Positions 1-9,109 of a stretch of 64,000 nt of DNA are shown here, one piece after another. How positions within the stretch are numbered: position 1 is the first letter of the stretch; each line of letters opens with the position of its first letter. Source of the stretch: DATFVA01 sp963745945 (GTDB lineage: Bacteria > Bacteroidota > Ignavibacteria > Ignavibacteriales > Ignavibacteriaceae); the NCBI GenBank assembly GCA_963745945.1, contig CAVUZG010000004.1:1302001-1366000 (forward strand), in the 5' to 3' direction. The translations under genes and the position numbers were made by a program. A model generated the notes under the pieces. That model was not told where the DNA came from, searched no databases, and was given only the letters and a program-made list of their open reading frames with translations.

Positions 1-88
1 CATTAAAAATCAATCGAATTCGAATGAAATGCTTAGATTTAGGGAAGGTGATTTTTCAAATTTGGGAATCACTTTTTAGGAATAAGAT

Positions 89-660
89 TTAGCTCAGAAT
101 TGTAATAAGCTTCCTAATTGCTGATGCGGACTGCACAGATTTTATGGGAGGTTGATCAAGAAAATCTTTCCTGATTTTATTCAGTAACTGAAGGTTTGGT
201 ATTGTATCAAATTCCTTATTTCGGAGGACGAGATATAATATTGTAGTTTTTAATGAAACCGCTCTTATCCGGATTGAATAAGGAGAATATCTTGAAGGAT
301 GAATATGAATATATCTGCCCTGTTTTTCCCCAAGCCTCAAAGTCCATCGTGATTTATCCTTCAGTTCTATTACTTTATACTCTTTTCCCTCTTCGTGCAG
401 CCAGTAATTGAAATTGATTCTTGTTACATAGTTTTTTCTTCAATAAAAACTTTATTATGGAATCCGAAATCTCCTTTGGCGTGAGTTTACCGGTATATAA
501 ATCCATCAAAGAATATCCGATTAACGAAAGTTCATTTCTGAGACTCTTCAAATCCGGTTCGGAATTATTTCGATGCCAGGATATTTTTGATTTTATAAAC
601 CCGGTATGGTGTTTCCAGCAATTGAATAAAACAGGTTCATCAATTTCACGGTCAGCTTAA
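89..660 (-). pseudogene. Unknown protein, frameshifted
   Basis: Two overlapping minus-strand frames together read as one protein of roughly 190 residues. The upstream part runs through ADREIDEPVLFNCWKHHTG and LIGYSLMDLYTGKLT. The downstream part runs from YVTRINFNYWLHEEG to SAIRKLITILS and stops at 89. The frame changes at a T6 run (432-437 on the plus strand): removing one base joins the two halves as KKNYVTRINFNYWL. A further in-frame stop lies just before the readable N-terminus, so the true start is unclear. I do not recognise the family; tryptophan-, lysine- and arginine-rich stretches suggest a soluble cytoplasmic protein. The plus-strand frame at 421-660 is its shadow. Either a sequencing error or a decayed gene. 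Confidence 0.5.
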
Positions 661-888
661 TATTCAAGGAGTTCCTACTATTCAAATATCGAAATTCAGG
701 TAATAAATATATTTATGACAATAAATATATTCATTCAACCGAAAATAAGCCGTAATGATATTTTGTGTAAAAGGTCAATAGTTCTTTCCTTAATTGTTCC
801 AACTCACACACTTCACATTATTTGCTTGCAAATTGAAAACTATTTTCTTAAATTTTCGACCTTTCAAGTCAATGAGTCGAATATTTAT

Positions 889-1491
889 ATGTCTGATAGC
901 AGCTTAAAAGAAATGGAAATACTTAATGCGGCAAGAGATCGTTTTGCTCATTATGGATTTTCTAAGGTCACAATGGAAGAGATTGCTACAGATGTCGGAA
1001 TGGGAAAGGCGTCATTATATTACTATTTCCCCACAAAAGAAGAGTTGTTTAAATCTGTAATCGATAAAGAACAAAGCCTTTTTGTAGAAGAAATTAAAAC
1101 TCTTTTGAAGGAAAATATGTCAGCCGGAAATAAACTAAAAAATTACGTTGGCAGGAGACTCGATTATTTTCACGAATTGGTAAACCTGAGCACATTAAAT
1201 GTTAATACTTTCATGGACATAAAATTAATGTTTAAGGAATTATTTCAGGATTTTGAACGACAGGAACTTATGCTTTTAGAAAAAATTATAAATGAAGGTA
1301 AAAGGAATGGTGAGTTTGACAGAAAACTAAAAAGCGGGACTGCTAAAATATTTCTTCATTTACTTCAGGGACTCCGCCTGCGAATGATCAAGTTTATTAA
1401 AGATAATAGAATGGAAAAAGAAAATTATGATGACCTTAAAGCGGAAATGTCAGTCTTCGTGGATATTTTCTTAAAGGGTATCAGAGTATAA
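889..1491 (+). CDS. TetR/AcrR family transcriptional regulator
   Basis: A 200-residue repressor of TetR type. The N-terminal helix-turn-helix is clear: AARDRFAHYGFSKVTMEEIA, then VGMGKASLYYYFPTKEELF, the canonical recognition-helix region at about residues 12-55. The C-terminal part is helical and variable, as expected for a ligand-binding domain. The frame is open from 715, but the ATG at 889 gives the normal family length and puts the HTH close to the N-terminus, so it is preferred. It lies 30 bp upstream of the efflux genes on the same strand. By analogy with other TetR-efflux operons it probably represses them in response to an efflux substrate; that is inference. Confidence 0.88.
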   Translation: MSDSSLKEMEILNAARDRFAHYGFSKVTMEEIATDVGMGKASLYYYFPTKEELFKSVIDKEQSLFVEEIKTLLKENMSAGNKLKNYVGRRLDYFHELVNLSTLNVNTFMDIKLMFKELFQDFERQELMLLEKIINEGKRNGEFDRKLKSGTAKIFLHLLQGLRLRMIKFIKDNRMEKENYDDLKAEMSVFVDIFLKGIRV

Positions 1492-1521
1492 AAATGAAAT
1501 TTAATCAGGAGAAAAAATTCA

Positions 1522-2524
1522 ATGGCAGGTAATACCGAAACAGAACAGCAAAATACAAAAACAGATAAAACCCCAATGAATGGAAAAGAAGGAGTAACAA
1601 ATAAACCAAAATCCGGATCATTGCTTAAGCAAAAAAGACTCTGGATTCCGCTTTTTATAATTCTGATTGCCGGTGTTGTTTTCTGGAATTGGTATAAAGC
1701 TCAGATTGGTTACGTCTCTACCGATGATGCTTTTATTGACGGAAATAAATTGTCTCTCGCATCAAAAATGCTTGGAAGAATAACATTACTTTACGCAGAT
1801 GAAGGTGATAAAGTATTGAAGGGACCAACTTTTAATTCGGCTCGATTCAACTGACCTGATTGCACAGCGTGAACAGGCAATTAATTCACTTAAGCTAACC
1901 CGGGTTAATATCCAGCTTGCCAGGGTAAATCTGGATAAGGCTAAACAGGATTTTGAGAGGGCAAAACAGCAGTACGAAGGAAAGATTATTCCAAAAGAAC
2001 AATACGAACATTCTCAAAGTGCGCTTGATGCAGCACAGGCTGAGTTTAACATCGCCAACACAAAAATAGGTACAGCCAACGCCCAGTTAAATCTTATAAA
2101 TACCCAGTTGCAAAATACTGAGATCCATTCACCGATGAGCGGTGTTGTTGCAAAAAAATGGGTAATGCAAGGTGATGTTGTTCAACCGGGACAGCCGATT
2201 TTTTCAATTTATAATCTTGATAGCCTCTGGGTGACAGCGGATTTGCAGGAAACCGATCTTTCATCCATAAAAGAAGGCGAAAATGTAGAAATAGATGTGG
2301 ATTCGTATCCTGATCAGAAATTTGCAGGAAAAGTAATTCAAATCGGAACTAATACGGCTGCTCAGTTCGCATTAATTCCTCCATCTAATGCTGCAGGAAA
2401 TTTCACAAAAATCACACAGCGAATTCCGGTTAAAATTTCTATTCATCCGGAGAATCAAAGTAACAATACGCTCAGACTCTTACCGGGTATGTCTGTTGAA
2501 GTAAAGATTCGGGTTGATAAGTAA
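1522..2524 (+). CDS. HlyD/EmrA-type membrane fusion protein, one frameshift
   Basis: Periplasmic adaptor linking an inner-membrane transporter to an outer-membrane channel. The N-terminus is hydrophilic, followed by one membrane anchor (about residues 37-55, LWIPLFIILIAGVVFW), the lipoyl half-motif YVSTDDAFIDG, an alpha-hairpin rich in Gln/Lys, and the second lipoyl/beta-barrel part (MSGVVAKKWVMQGDVVQPGQ, then DLQETDL and LPGMSVEVKIRVDK). The frame breaks at 1825-1826, where GGGACCAACT should read GGGACAACT; removing one C restores KGQLLIRLDSTDLIAQREQ. The stop overlaps the MFS start at 2524 by one base. EmrA-like size (about 334 residues) and order tetR-emrA-emrB-tolC support a tripartite drug efflux system. 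Confidence 0.82.
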
Positions 2525-4131
2525 TGACCGACTTTCTAAAACAAGGTTCTAACGGTGAGCTATCAGGTTTACAGAGCCATCCTTCCTATCGCTGGTTTGT
2601 ATTGGCAAATATTATGTTGGGAACATTCATGGCCGTTCTGGATGCTACTATCGTTAACGTCGGCTTAACAAAAATGATGTCTGCATTCGGTACAAGTGTT
2701 GATAAGATAGAATGGGTTTTAACAGCCTATCTTCTGGTGTTTGCAGTTGTACTCCCGTCATCGGGTTGGATTGCCGATCACTGGGGACATAAACGATCCT
2801 ACTTTTTAGGTTTGCTGCTTTTCACCTCCGGATCGTTATTCTGCAGCCTTTCATCAAATGAAAATATGCTGATCGCATTCAGAGTTATACAGGGTGCAGG
2901 AGCCGGATTTATAATGCCGGTAGGTATGTCAATAATTACTCATGAATTTCCTCCTGAAAAAAGAGGGATGGCCTTGGGATTCTGGGGAATTGCTTCATCC
3001 TCTTCTGTTTCGCTCGGGCCATTGCTCGGCGGATACCTGATAGATACCTTCAGCTGGCATGCGATGTTCGATGTAAATGTTCCTATTGGAATTTTTGCTA
3101 TGATTGCCACTCTGGTAATTCTCAGAGAATATAAAACGGAAACTGCCCGCTCATTTGATTTAATTGGATTTGTTTCGATGACTTCGTTTTTAGTATTCCT
3201 GCTTCTTGCTTTATCTGATGGAAATGCATCGTGGAATACAGGGGGATGGACTTCCAATTTTATTATGACCTGCTTTGGAATCGCATTTGTGAGTTTTGTT
3301 ATCTTTCTAACAACAGAGTTAACTGTTGAACATCCCATTATTGATTTAAGGATTTTAAAGAACCGAAATTTTGGAATGGCAAATATTATGTTATTCATTT
3401 TCGGTCTGGCATTCTTCGGGAATTCCTTTCTTCTTCCATTATATCTGCAGAATTCTCTTGGTTACACTGCCCTGCAGACCGGAATAATGTTCTTACCAGT
3501 TGGAATAATAATGGCTTTTATGTCACCAGTCGCCGGCTGGATGACAGATAAATTAAATCCGAAGATTCCTATTTTTATCGGAATAGTATTAACATTTCTA
3601 AGTATGTATCTCTATAAGGATCTGACCCTGAATACAGAATACTGGACTTTAATGGTTCCATTAATTATCCGGGGTTTCGGACTGGGATTTATGTTCATTC
3701 CTCTAAGTACTATTGCCATAAATGATATTCCCCGTGCGAAGATGGCACAGGCAACCGGTTTGTTTAATACTATCAGGCAGGTTGGCGGAAGTTTTGGTGT
3801 AGCTATTCTTGGAACACTTTTAACAAGGCGCGTTATTTTTCATTCAGCTATGTTTAGCCAGGCAGCGGACCAAACATCAACGACTTTTCAGCATACAGTT
3901 TATGGCTTAGAAATTTCGTACAGCAATCAACTGGAGGCAGCAGGAACGGAATTAATGCACGAAATGCAAAAGGACTGATACTGCAGAATATTTCAGCCCA
4001 GGCTTTTGTGCAGGGAATAGATGACGATTTTCTTAGCCGGTGCTTTAATAACACTTTTAATTTTAATACCCATGGTTTTTCTTAAATATCATAAAAAGAA
4101 AAACGCTCCTAAAATTGAGATTACAGAATAA
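2524..4131 (+). CDS. EmrB/QacA-type (DHA2) MFS multidrug transporter, frameshifted C-terminus
   Basis: Drug:H+ antiporter of the 14-helix DHA2 family. Visible landmarks are the first helix with MAVLDATIVNV, motif A as GWIADHWGHKRSYFLGL, RVIQGAGAGFIMPVGM, motif C around GPLLGGYLID, and a late SFGVAILGTLL helix. The uninterrupted frame covers 484 residues and ends artificially at 3978. Two more frame changes, at about 3950 and 4025, reconnect NAKGLILQNISAQAFVQGIDD and then the last helix FLAGALITLLILIPMVFLK, ending at 4131 with IEITE. It partners the adaptor upstream and the TolC-like gene downstream, whose ATG lies immediately after the stop. Substrate unknown. Confidence 0.85.
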
Positions 4132-4132
4132 T

Positions 4133-5470
4133 ATGAAAACAGGAAATTCAATGTTTAAGAATAAATTTTAAAATTGCATTCTTATTCAATTACAATATTC
4201 TTTATTATTTCACAAATTGAACTATTGCACAAACAGCAAAAGGATTCTCTAACATTAAAAGAAGCAATAAATCTTACAATCAACAATTATCCCTCTAATT
4301 AAGCAGCAGCAGGAAAAAATAAAAGCCGTTGATTATAAAATTGAACAGCAGAAAAGCGCCTACTATCCTGATGTTGAAGGTCAGGCAACATACTCAAGAA
4401 TAGGACCTCTGCCCTCTTTCAGCTTTGGAGGTGAAGCACTTGTGCTTGCTCCGGCTAATAATTACAATGTTAATGTTGTAGTAAATCAGCAGATTTATGA
4501 TTTTGGAAAAAGAGACGCTTCGGTTGAACTGGTGAAATCATTTAAGCAATCAGCTTCGGATAATGTTGACTTAATAAAATCGGATTTATCCTACCAGACG
4601 CTTCAGGTTTTTTACTCAATTTTATTTCTTAAAAAAAGTGTAGAAGTTAAAGACACGCAAATTTCGGCTTTAACCGAACACCTGCAGGTTACAAATAAAA
4701 AGATTGAAAGCGGTTCATCAACAGATTATGATGCTTTAAGTACGCAGGTCAGGATTTCCCAGGCGCAAAGTGAAAAGATAGAAGTTTTGAATCAGCTTAA
4801 ACAACAGGAAATCATCTTAAATAAATTACTCGGAACTGCTCAGGATACTATTTTAAATATTACAGGAGATTTTTCACCTCCGGAATCAACACAAAACCTT
4901 GATTCTCTTTTAAATGTTGCCTTTGGGAAAAGATATGAATTAAAACTTGCGGAAGATGAATTAAATACATCTCATCTTCAGGAGAATCTTGCTGGTCTTG
5001 GTAATATGCCAAGTCTGAATGCAACCTTGAGTTATGGAATTAAGAATGGATACGAACCTAATCTTGATGCACTCAGGGGAAACTGGCTTGCTGCAGTATC
5101 AGTCAGGGTTCCGATCTTCAACGGTTTCTTAACCAGGAATAAAGAAAACGAGGCAAAAGTTAACCGCACTGTTTCAGAATTTAATATAACATCGTTAAAA
5201 AGGAATATCACTTCTGATGTTCAGCAGGCACTTTCAAACCTGAATTCAGGTCTTGAAAAATTACACTCAACTTTAACGCAGATTAACTTTGCTGAAGAAA
5301 CTGTCCAGCGTGCAGAAGCAAGATACAACAGCGGTGTGGGAACAAACCTGGATGTACTTGATGCAGAAACTTCACTTGCACAGGCAAGATTGTTTTACCT
5401 GCAGGATTTGTACAGAAGTATTCTAAGCTCATTCCAGTTAAAAAGAGCAGTCGGAGACGTTATATATTAA
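4133..5470 (+). pseudogene. TolC-family outer-membrane efflux protein, N-terminal frameshifts
   Basis: Outer-membrane factor that would complete the efflux system. From about 4300 onward it is one clean frame: long amphipathic helices rich in Gln/Ala/Ser, YEPNLDALRGNWLAAVSVRVP and ARYNSGVGTNLDVLDAETSL, both typical of OEP repeats, ending KRAVGDVIY. The first 170 bases are badly broken. The start MKTGNSMFKNKF runs to a stop, and the expected signal (IAFLFITIFFIIS-like) and SLTLKEAINLTINNYP lie in different frames, needing at least two indels (about 4168 and 4297). The ATG follows the transporter stop by one base. If the breaks are real the pump lacks a functional channel; if they are consensus errors the gene is normal. 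Confidence 0.75.
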
Positions 5471-5503
5471 AAGCCGAAGAAGAATCAAAAAAAATAGCTT
5501 CTA

Positions 5504-5806
5504 TTAGTTTAGCTCACTGATATGACTATGAAGAGAAGCTTTAATAAAAGCATTCTTCATCTCTTTTATAGCCATCTGCAACCCAGATCTTAGTTCCTGC
5601 CGTGCTATTTCTCCTGAATCCCTTAGCTCAGCCATTTTCATTTCTACAAGTTTTATTTCAGGATGCAGAATTTCAATCTCATCACCAGAGGTTGTTTTAA
5701 GAGACAACTGCGCTTCCAGAAGTTTTGATTCAAGATCACCAAATTTTTCGTTCCACTCGATTAATTGTTTCTGCAGATTTTCGAGAATGAGTTGTTCTTT
5801 ATCCAT
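5504..5806 (-). CDS. Small coiled-coil protein, sll1863-like stress response family
   Basis: A 100-residue, highly charged, all-helical protein with no signal or membrane segment. The pattern is heptad-like (LQKQLIEWNEKFGDLESKLL, then MKMAELRDSGEIARQELRSG and IKEMKNAF). The layout of an N-terminal LxxWxxK helix, a central linker, and a C-terminal L-R-x-SGE-A-x-x-EL-x-x-G helix resembles the small sll1863 family of stress-induced coiled-coil proteins; that match is from memory. The start is well supported by a strong GGGGAGG site seven bases before the ATG at 5806. It is monocistronic and convergent with the efflux operon. Confidence 0.65.
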   Translation of the reverse strand: MDKEQLILENLQKQLIEWNEKFGDLESKLLEAQLSLKTTSGDEIEILHPEIKLVEMKMAELRDSGEIARQELRSGLQMAIKEMKNAFIKASLHSHISELN

Positions 5807-5964
5807 AGTTACCTCCCCGGTATTTATAATGGATAATTAGCTGACACAAAGAATTGTAATTCACTGTTGTAAAAATTTATCCTCTTCTGATTTAAAAATC
5901 AAATGAATTATGATTATTATATTTGAATTGTTAAAATATTTTTTTACAGAATCCGGGGAGAATT

Positions 5965-6474
5965 ATGGAATCTTTAGAAGCAATAAAAACCCGCCGTAGT
6001 ATCAGAAAGTACCAAAACAGGAAAATATCAGACGATGTAGTACAGGAATTGATCACCTGTGCAATGTTTTCTCCATCGGCTTTTGATACCCAGCCCTGGC
6101 ACTTTATAGTAGTTGATAAGAAAGAAGTTTTTGAAGATATACTAAAGGTCGCGACCCATGCTGAAATGATTAATGGAGCATCTCACGCAATTTTAATTTG
6201 CGGGGACAATAAAACTCAGGAAAACCCTGGGTTGCTGATTCAGGATATTTCAGCAGCAACTGAAAATTTACTTTTGGCTGCTCACTCACTAGGATTAGGT
6301 GCTGTGTGGACAGGAATTTATCCATTTGAAGAAATCATTAACGGAATAAAAACTTTATTCAATCTTCCTGATAATATTATTCCAGTTTCAATGGCAGTAA
6401 TGGGTTATCCGGCAGAACAGCCTCAACAACCTGAAAGATATAAAGAAGAAAAAGTACATTTTAATAAGTGGTAA
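5965..6474 (+). CDS. Nitroreductase family FMN-dependent oxidoreductase
   Basis: A 169-residue flavoprotein of the nitroreductase superfamily, which transfers hydride from NAD(P)H through FMN to nitro-compounds, quinones or other acceptors. The N-terminal FMN phosphate motif is intact (TRRSIRKYQ), followed by MFSPSAFDTQPWHFIVV, the conserved SPSaxNxQPW block, and later AATENLLLAAHSLGLGAVW and VMGYPAE. Short length and the absence of a long insert fit the compact group that includes ferredoxin-coupled or oxygen-sensitive reductases. A GGGGAG site lies seven bases before the ATG. It is a single gene facing the cytochrome gene downstream. Physiological substrate not inferable. Confidence 0.85.
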   Translation: MESLEAIKTRRSIRKYQNRKISDDVVQELITCAMFSPSAFDTQPWHFIVVDKKEVFEDILKVATHAEMINGASHAILICGDNKTQENPGLLIQDISAATENLLLAAHSLGLGAVWTGIYPFEEIINGIKTLFNLPDNIIPVSMAVMGYPAEQPQQPERYKEEKVHFNKW

Positions 6475-6493
6475 AATTTTTAGGAACCTGTAA

Positions 6494-6527
6494 GTAAAAA
6501 AAGGGACTGCCCGTTTGAGCAGTCCCT
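6494..6527 (-). terminator. Rho-independent terminator of the cytochrome gene
   Basis: A 9-bp perfect stem (AGGGACTGC at 6502-6510 with GCAGTCCCT at 6519-6527) around an 8-base loop. On the minus strand it is followed directly by a run of seven U, as expected for the transcript ending at 6567. On the plus strand no U tract follows, so it serves the nitroreductase gene less well. Confidence 0.85.
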
Positions 6528-6566
6528 GATTATGCTTGTTCAACAGTAAATCGAGATAAGAGTATT

Positions 6567-8552
6567 TTACTTTATTAGAAGCATTTTATTAACTTTAACG
6601 AAACTTCCAGCTTCCATTCTGCAGAAGTAAATTCCGGATGCAAGGTTAGAAGCATTAAAGTTTGCTGTATAGGTTCCGGCGCTCTTGAAATCATTAACCA
6701 GCACTGAAACTTCTTTTCCTAATACGTCGTAAACAACCAATTTTACATTAGAACCCTGAGGTAACTGGTATTTAATAGTTGTTGTCGGGTTAAACGGATT
6801 TGGATAATTCTGTGATAAAACGAAATCTTCAGGCATATCATTTTTCGCATAATCAACAGCTACTACTCCGCCTAAAGCTTCTATAGAAGCTTTAAGGATT
6901 CCAAATACAAACCTTGGGTTGTGAACACCAAGACTTCTGTCTTCTTCTACCATTAGATAATCATAGGCTGCCTGAGCTTGAGTAAGCGTAACTGAAGAAT
7001 CATTAACTACAACATTACCATTAGCGTCCTGTGGTAAACGTGCTTTTAATTGTTCAAGTAATCCTTCAATTTCTATCTGTAATCCTTCAGCAACTCCGTT
7101 GCCATCAAGATCTGCAGTACCATTTATGTAGCATAATTTATCTGAAAAATTCGGACCGAAATTACCATGGCAGTCTGCACAAGCTGCAACATTATCAACG
7201 CTATCCTGAGACATCTTCCATGTATGTGAACCTACTAAAATTACATTTCCATCAGGATCTGTGGTTCCGGGGTACATATGGCATCTGACACAGGCATCAG
7301 TTGTAGCCGCTAAGTGTGGAGAAGAATAAATTGTTTGTCCAAACGTAACAGCATTTTTTCCTGAGAGAATATCAGCTTGTGGACCGTGATGCGGACCATA
7401 ATGCGTGCTAAGATTATTAAGATAATTATTGGTGTATTCAACAGCATCCTGACGTGCATGATGGCAGTTCATACAAATAGTTCCATTTCCACCTCCAGTT
7501 ACTGTTTCACCATCTGCTAAAGTTACATCCATCGTTCTCAACTGATGTGGATTCTCAACACTATGAGGATCGTGGCAGGTTGCACAGGTAATAGCAACTA
7601 CACCCGGAAGATCTGAAGTTGCAGGTGTTTTCCCACTTTTAATATAATCAACAAATCCCTGTCCATTATGACACTGAACGCATCCGGCTCTTGTTTGACC
7701 TGAAGCTAAAGTGGCATGGTTTGAAACTCTCCATTGTGCAGGAAATACGTGGTGACCACCATCATGACAAATTGCGCAATTTTCTGTAGCAAGAGAAACT
7801 GACATTACGTTTGCAGCTCCAACGTGCATACTTCCAGGACCATGACAGCTTTCACATTGAATTCGTCCGCGAAGCATTGCGTCAGGATATTGAGCAACCA
7901 TCTGATCATAAACTCCCGGATAGAGAGAATCGGGGAATACGAAAGGAAAATCGTCAAACCCATCATTAGCTGCATTGGGATCATTTCCGGTTGTATGACA
8001 AACGATACATGTTGGACCATAATGATTACTCAATGTGCCATTTAAGCCTTCCTCAAATATCATATAGTGACCGGTTTGTTTCCATTGAGCGGTTTTTTCA
8101 CTATGACAATCCTGACAGGCGTGATTTGGTAATACAGGGTATGAATATGTATAACCTAAATATTTCCCCACCTTTATTACAATTGGATCGGAAACTACAG
8201 AACCATCTGTAAAAGTAACTTTATAAGTACCGGATAGATCCGGTGTAAAAGGAATTACCTGTTCTGCATCAGATAAATTTTGCGATGTACCAAATATCGG
8301 GTTTGAACCCGACGGTTGTTCAATCACATTCCAGGTTGGACTTGTAAGAGTAGCATCCGTTAAAATAACTTCCAAATACATTTTAGTATTCTCACCAACA
8401 TTGGTTAAACCATTGTATCCGGTGTCGAATATATCCAATGTATCGGCAGCTACCTGACGAGGAGACACTCCATAAGTTACAACTTTGGCAGATTGTGAGT
8501 ACAACAATACTGTGCTAAAGGCAATCATAAACAGTATCAAAGTTTTTTTCAT
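6567..8552 (-). CDS. T9SS-exported multihaem c-type cytochrome (9 CxxCH)
   Basis: A secreted 661-residue cytochrome. Nine CxxCH haem sites are visible: CQDCH, CIVCH, CESCH, CAICH, CVQCH, CATCH, CMNCH, CVRCH and CADCH. Many extra His residues (for example HHGPQAD and HDGGHH) could be distal ligands. The start used is the ATG at 8552, giving signal peptide MKKTLILFMIAFSTVLLYSQ behind a GGGAGA site; a frame open to 8627 would add 25 unlikely residues. An Ig-like segment precedes the haem region. The C-terminus is a T9SS type A sorting domain: LSQNYPNPFNPTTTIKY through SGIYFCRMEAG to KMLLIK. Likely location is the cell surface, with a role in extracellular or periplasmic electron transfer. Exact redox partner unknown. 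Confidence 0.88.
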   Translation of the reverse strand: MKKTLILFMIAFSTVLLYSQSAKVVTYGVSPRQVAADTLDIFDTGYNGLTNVGENTKMYLEVILTDATLTSPTWNVIEQPSGSNPIFGTSQNLSDAEQVIPFTPDLSGTYKVTFTDGSVVSDPIVIKVGKYLGYTYSYPVLPNHACQDCHSEKTAQWKQTGHYMIFEEGLNGTLSNHYGPTCIVCHTTGNDPNAANDGFDDFPFVFPDSLYPGVYDQMVAQYPDAMLRGRIQCESCHGPGSMHVGAANVMSVSLATENCAICHDGGHHVFPAQWRVSNHATLASGQTRAGCVQCHNGQGFVDYIKSGKTPATSDLPGVVAITCATCHDPHSVENPHQLRTMDVTLADGETVTGGGNGTICMNCHHARQDAVEYTNNYLNNLSTHYGPHHGPQADILSGKNAVTFGQTIYSSPHLAATTDACVRCHMYPGTTDPDGNVILVGSHTWKMSQDSVDNVAACADCHGNFGPNFSDKLCYINGTADLDGNGVAEGLQIEIEGLLEQLKARLPQDANGNVVVNDSSVTLTQAQAAYDYLMVEEDRSLGVHNPRFVFGILKASIEALGGVVAVDYAKNDMPEDFVLSQNYPNPFNPTTTIKYQLPQGSNVKLVVYDVLGKEVSVLVNDFKSAGTYTANFNASNLASGIYFCRMEAGSFVKVNKMLLIK

Positions 8553-9109
8553 CACTTTTCTCCCATTCGATTTAGTGTGTTTTGTTTCATAATAGAACGA
8601 AAAATTATTTGTATTTCTATTTAACAATCAGGCAATATCAATGTGTATGCCATTTCAACAAAATATTGTATAGATTTTATACGCTTTATTTTGTAAGGAT
8701 TTAAGAGGAGTGTTGAGATTTTTAATAGCGATAATTATTTAATATGCGAAAAACACTTCTCTTATCTGAGAATGGATAAGAGTGCGATTAGGAAAAAATA
8801 TTTTTAATCGACGTATATCAAAATTCAACAGTTTAAAAGGATATGTGTTTAATAAAATAATATCGGAATGAAAAGTCTGATTATGTAGACCAACTTAAAA
8901 TTTGCCTGAAATCATCATAAGTTTATAAACATAGACCAAGTCACCGGGGTTTTTATTTTTAGCTTACTTTACAGCTCTGAACTGTAATATCGGGTAATAA
9001 TTTGAACAGATGAGAAGGAAAAAAAATAAAAGAGAAATCTTTTAAATAAATAGTCGTTTTTGAGTTTTCAAGGGGTGTAATTTTATTACTTGCGTACTTT
9101 GAATATCGA
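8553..9109. other. Intergenic region, 557 bp
   Basis: AT-rich, with stop codons in all frames and no recognisable RNA gene. It must hold the promoter of the cytochrome gene (reading left from 8552) and the 3' end of the SNF2 operon. The only structure seen is a weak AT-only hairpin near 9019-9043. Confidence 0.6.
9019..9043 (-). terminator. Possible weak terminator of the SNF2 operon
   Basis: On the minus strand, AAAAGA-TTTC-TCTTTT followed by ATTTTTTTT. The stem is only A-U/G-U rich, but the long U tract and the position about 70 bases beyond the stop at 9110 fit a terminator. Confidence 0.3.

Noticed and set aside
421..660. 79-aa plus-strand frame near the left edge
   Set aside because: It is antisense to the broken unknown gene, whose minus-strand translation is far more protein-like.
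2940..3398. 152-aa minus-strand frame over the MFS transporter
   Set aside because: It is antisense to a clearly coding transporter, has no recognisable domain and no ribosome-binding site.
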